A DNA stretch of 64,000 bases from Fasciolopsis buskii (taxonomy: Eukaryota; Platyhelminthes; Trematoda; Plagiorchiida; Fasciolidae), in NCBI GenBank assembly GCA_008360955.1, contig LUCM01007273.1, forward strand, positions 1 through 64,000, read 5' to 3'. Below the pieces are notes generated by a model. That model worked only from the letters and a program-made list of their open reading frames with translations. It did no database searches and was not told the origin of the DNA. A program made the position numbers and the translations under genes. Positions 62,201-64,000 of the stretch are shown piece by piece; the stretch's first letter is position 1, and every line of letters starts with the position of its first letter.

Positions 62201-64000
62201 GTGAGTACTGGCCAGTGACTTACGACAGGACCGTTTGCAAAATGAATTAAAAGAGATACATTGGTTTTCAGCGAGTGCCACATTGTAACGATCAAACGCA
62301 TAAGTCTCGGTCCGGATGGATTCGTTCAGTGATTCAAAGCAAGACCCCTCCAAAAATACAGGCACTGCACGTCCTGGAAAATACTTCGGATTTTTTGGAT
62401 TCTTCCTTTCTCACTACTTGTCGAAAACTCTGTTCATTTTAAACAATTCAGACCTTATACTATCTCCACAACCATAGAGTCTTACGTGGTATCTTTTCTT
62501 CCCTTAGTGACCGTTTCAATCTACCATGCGTGATGGCCCCGACCATTTGTTGTTTTCGAAATGCACGGCATCCTAGAGTGGAATATGATCCATTTAGTCA
62601 GTCCCTAGCGCATCTGTCTTTTGTGGCTCGTTCATTGTTTATATCTGCAGCAGTTTTCCCTTTCGTCCTACCAATTACCGGTTCATATCTCCTTACTCAT
62701 ACCGTAGACGATCCACTCGCTAGATTAGCCTGCCCATCTATTTATATACGCACTGTGTTCTAGTAACTTCCTTCTCCGGGCAGCTCGTAAGATTGCTCGC
62801 TTCTTAATCCGCAGATGGCAGCTAGGCAAGACCGCCCTCTGTCCTTTTTCTCTCACTTCCAGGCCGTATAAGTCTGCCTGGATGTAGACACGCATACCAT
62901 GCTTTGGCTACCGCGGTTTCGGCTTACCTGCGATCATCCAACCCTGGGAAAGATATCTGCTTTACCTTATCCATGCCATATCTGAATTCCTTTCTCCGCA
63001 CCATGAGTATAAAGGCTTTAACACAACACTACGGGAGCGCGTTTATATCCACCGCTTTGGCCGGCGCACATCGGGCGGGCATCTCAGCTGCAGCGGTGTG
63101 CGGGTGCAGCTGTGTTGACCGATCACACCTGCGTTCACCCCTGGGTGGTTTTTTCAGGCTGGGTTGCAGCACACACCCCGAGGACATCGGTCTTTTACTG
63201 ATCCATGAACCTTCCAAAGAACCTGGTTTTTATGCCCCTCACTTTTTGTGAAGTCTAGTAAAGACTTTGGTGTGTGCTTGATGGATAGGCGTATTCGAAA
63301 GAGCGATAAGACCGATAAGTTCACGATCAGGAATTGTTGGGCACTGAAGATATTTTCAGCTAATTTATCGCGGGTGGAACACGAAGAAACTGAGCACTGT
63401 TGAGGCCTAACCGCTCTAAGTTAAATGCGCGTGCCAACGTTTTTCACAAATAGGGTCAGGCTTCGGAACACGCCATCGTTGGAAGCCATAGGTGCTGAAG
63501 GCGTAAACGCAATTGAAGCATCACTAAACCATATGATTTATGAAATATCCCCCGTATCAGCAGTTAGGATGCAGAGGTTCCAAAATATACCGAGAGGCAG
63601 GAACATCTGTCAAAATGTTGTGGAATAATGGATTACAATCACAGTGGATGCAATCTAACTCCAGGCGTGGAATGGGGTTTCCATTGATTTTCCAATTTGC
63701 CGGAAACGAGGCCCTGCATGAGGCCAAGCTGGAACCAGAAGAAAAAACTGGAGGCGCCAGGCACACAGTATAACGCATACCAACAAGAGAATTGTGGATA
63801 CTCGATTGACTACTGAGGCCACCATTGTACTGTGCAAATTGAACTGAAACCGGAACTGGAACTGAACCCATTCGGTGACCTTGCGAGGGTCGGGCTAGGA
63901 TTTATCCACTACAGCGTGTAGTCCGTAGGCCGCACGGTCTGTTTTATTGAATGTTTTGACACTGGTGGATGCGGTTATTAGAATTGACATTACAGATTCT
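59291..64000. other. Unassigned 4.7 kb at the right end
   Basis: No gene assigned. In 59983-60183 (+) the reading SLNFSKALYQMSHLLHDYKT resembles RT motif A (LDFSKAFDxVSHxLLLxKL), so another old LINE may lie here, but no further block supports it. A short lysine/glutamate-rich frame at 61448-61633 is low complexity. The frames at 62530-62763 and 62904-63248 are of unknown meaning. Confidence 0.35.

Overview
The window looks like intron-poor, repeat-rich nuclear DNA of a parasitic flatworm (Neodermata), most likely a digenean trematode. Three things point there: a eukaryotic EGR/Zif268-type zinc-finger gene, degenerate RTE- and CR1/Jockey-like LINEs whose translated remnants resemble those common in flukes, and tRNA-derived SINEs. 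The species call is an inference; a cestode such as a diphyllobothriid is not excluded. No prokaryotic operon, CRISPR array or phage feature is present. Base 40111 is an N, so this is a draft assembly.

Layout. 1-2.8 kb holds a decayed RTE retrotransposon (copy A, + strand). 2.8-6.4 kb has no recognisable gene. 6.5-7.1 kb carries two short exons that splice in phase into a hydrophobic, multi-membrane-segment protein piece. 7.7-11.07 kb is the one convincingly intact gene: a single very long exon of an EGR-family transcription factor with three C2H2 fingers. Its first exon must lie upstream and was not located. A pyrimidine-rich 2.3 kb stretch behind it (to about 13.4 kb) looks like its 3' UTR. 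From 13.4 to 30 kb there are only RTE scraps (14.1, 14.6 and 19.4 kb), two near-identical tRNA-derived SINEs (20.7 and 23.4 kb), another tRNA-like sequence (21.75 kb), microsatellites and unassigned sequence.

From 30 kb on the window is a retrotransposon graveyard. A nearly full-length CR1-like LINE lies on the minus strand (30.9-34.7 kb), broken by an insert of about 1.4 kb that carries a pseudo-tRNA. RTE copy C follows on the minus strand (35.2-37.9 kb), then RTE copy D on the plus strand (40.45-41.83 kb). Two overlapping minus-strand CR1 copies form a head-to-tail duplication (48.0-50.6 kb). The C-terminus and 3' end of a second CR1/Jockey family lie at 50.9-52.7 kb on the plus strand, and an interrupted copy of such an element at 57.3-59.3 kb. 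Several unnamed direct repeat pairs (44.6/45.0, 46.8/56.3 and 29.1/30.5 kb) fill the gaps.

No pathway or operon links the genes: the EGR gene is the only strong functional locus, and most of the rest is mobile-element decay. Many apparent open frames begin with TTG, GTG or CTG and are not credible eukaryotic starts. I found no clear sign of an undescribed biological system. The best leads are the shortened first finger of the EGR protein, the two-exon membrane gene beside it and the uncharacterised repeat families.
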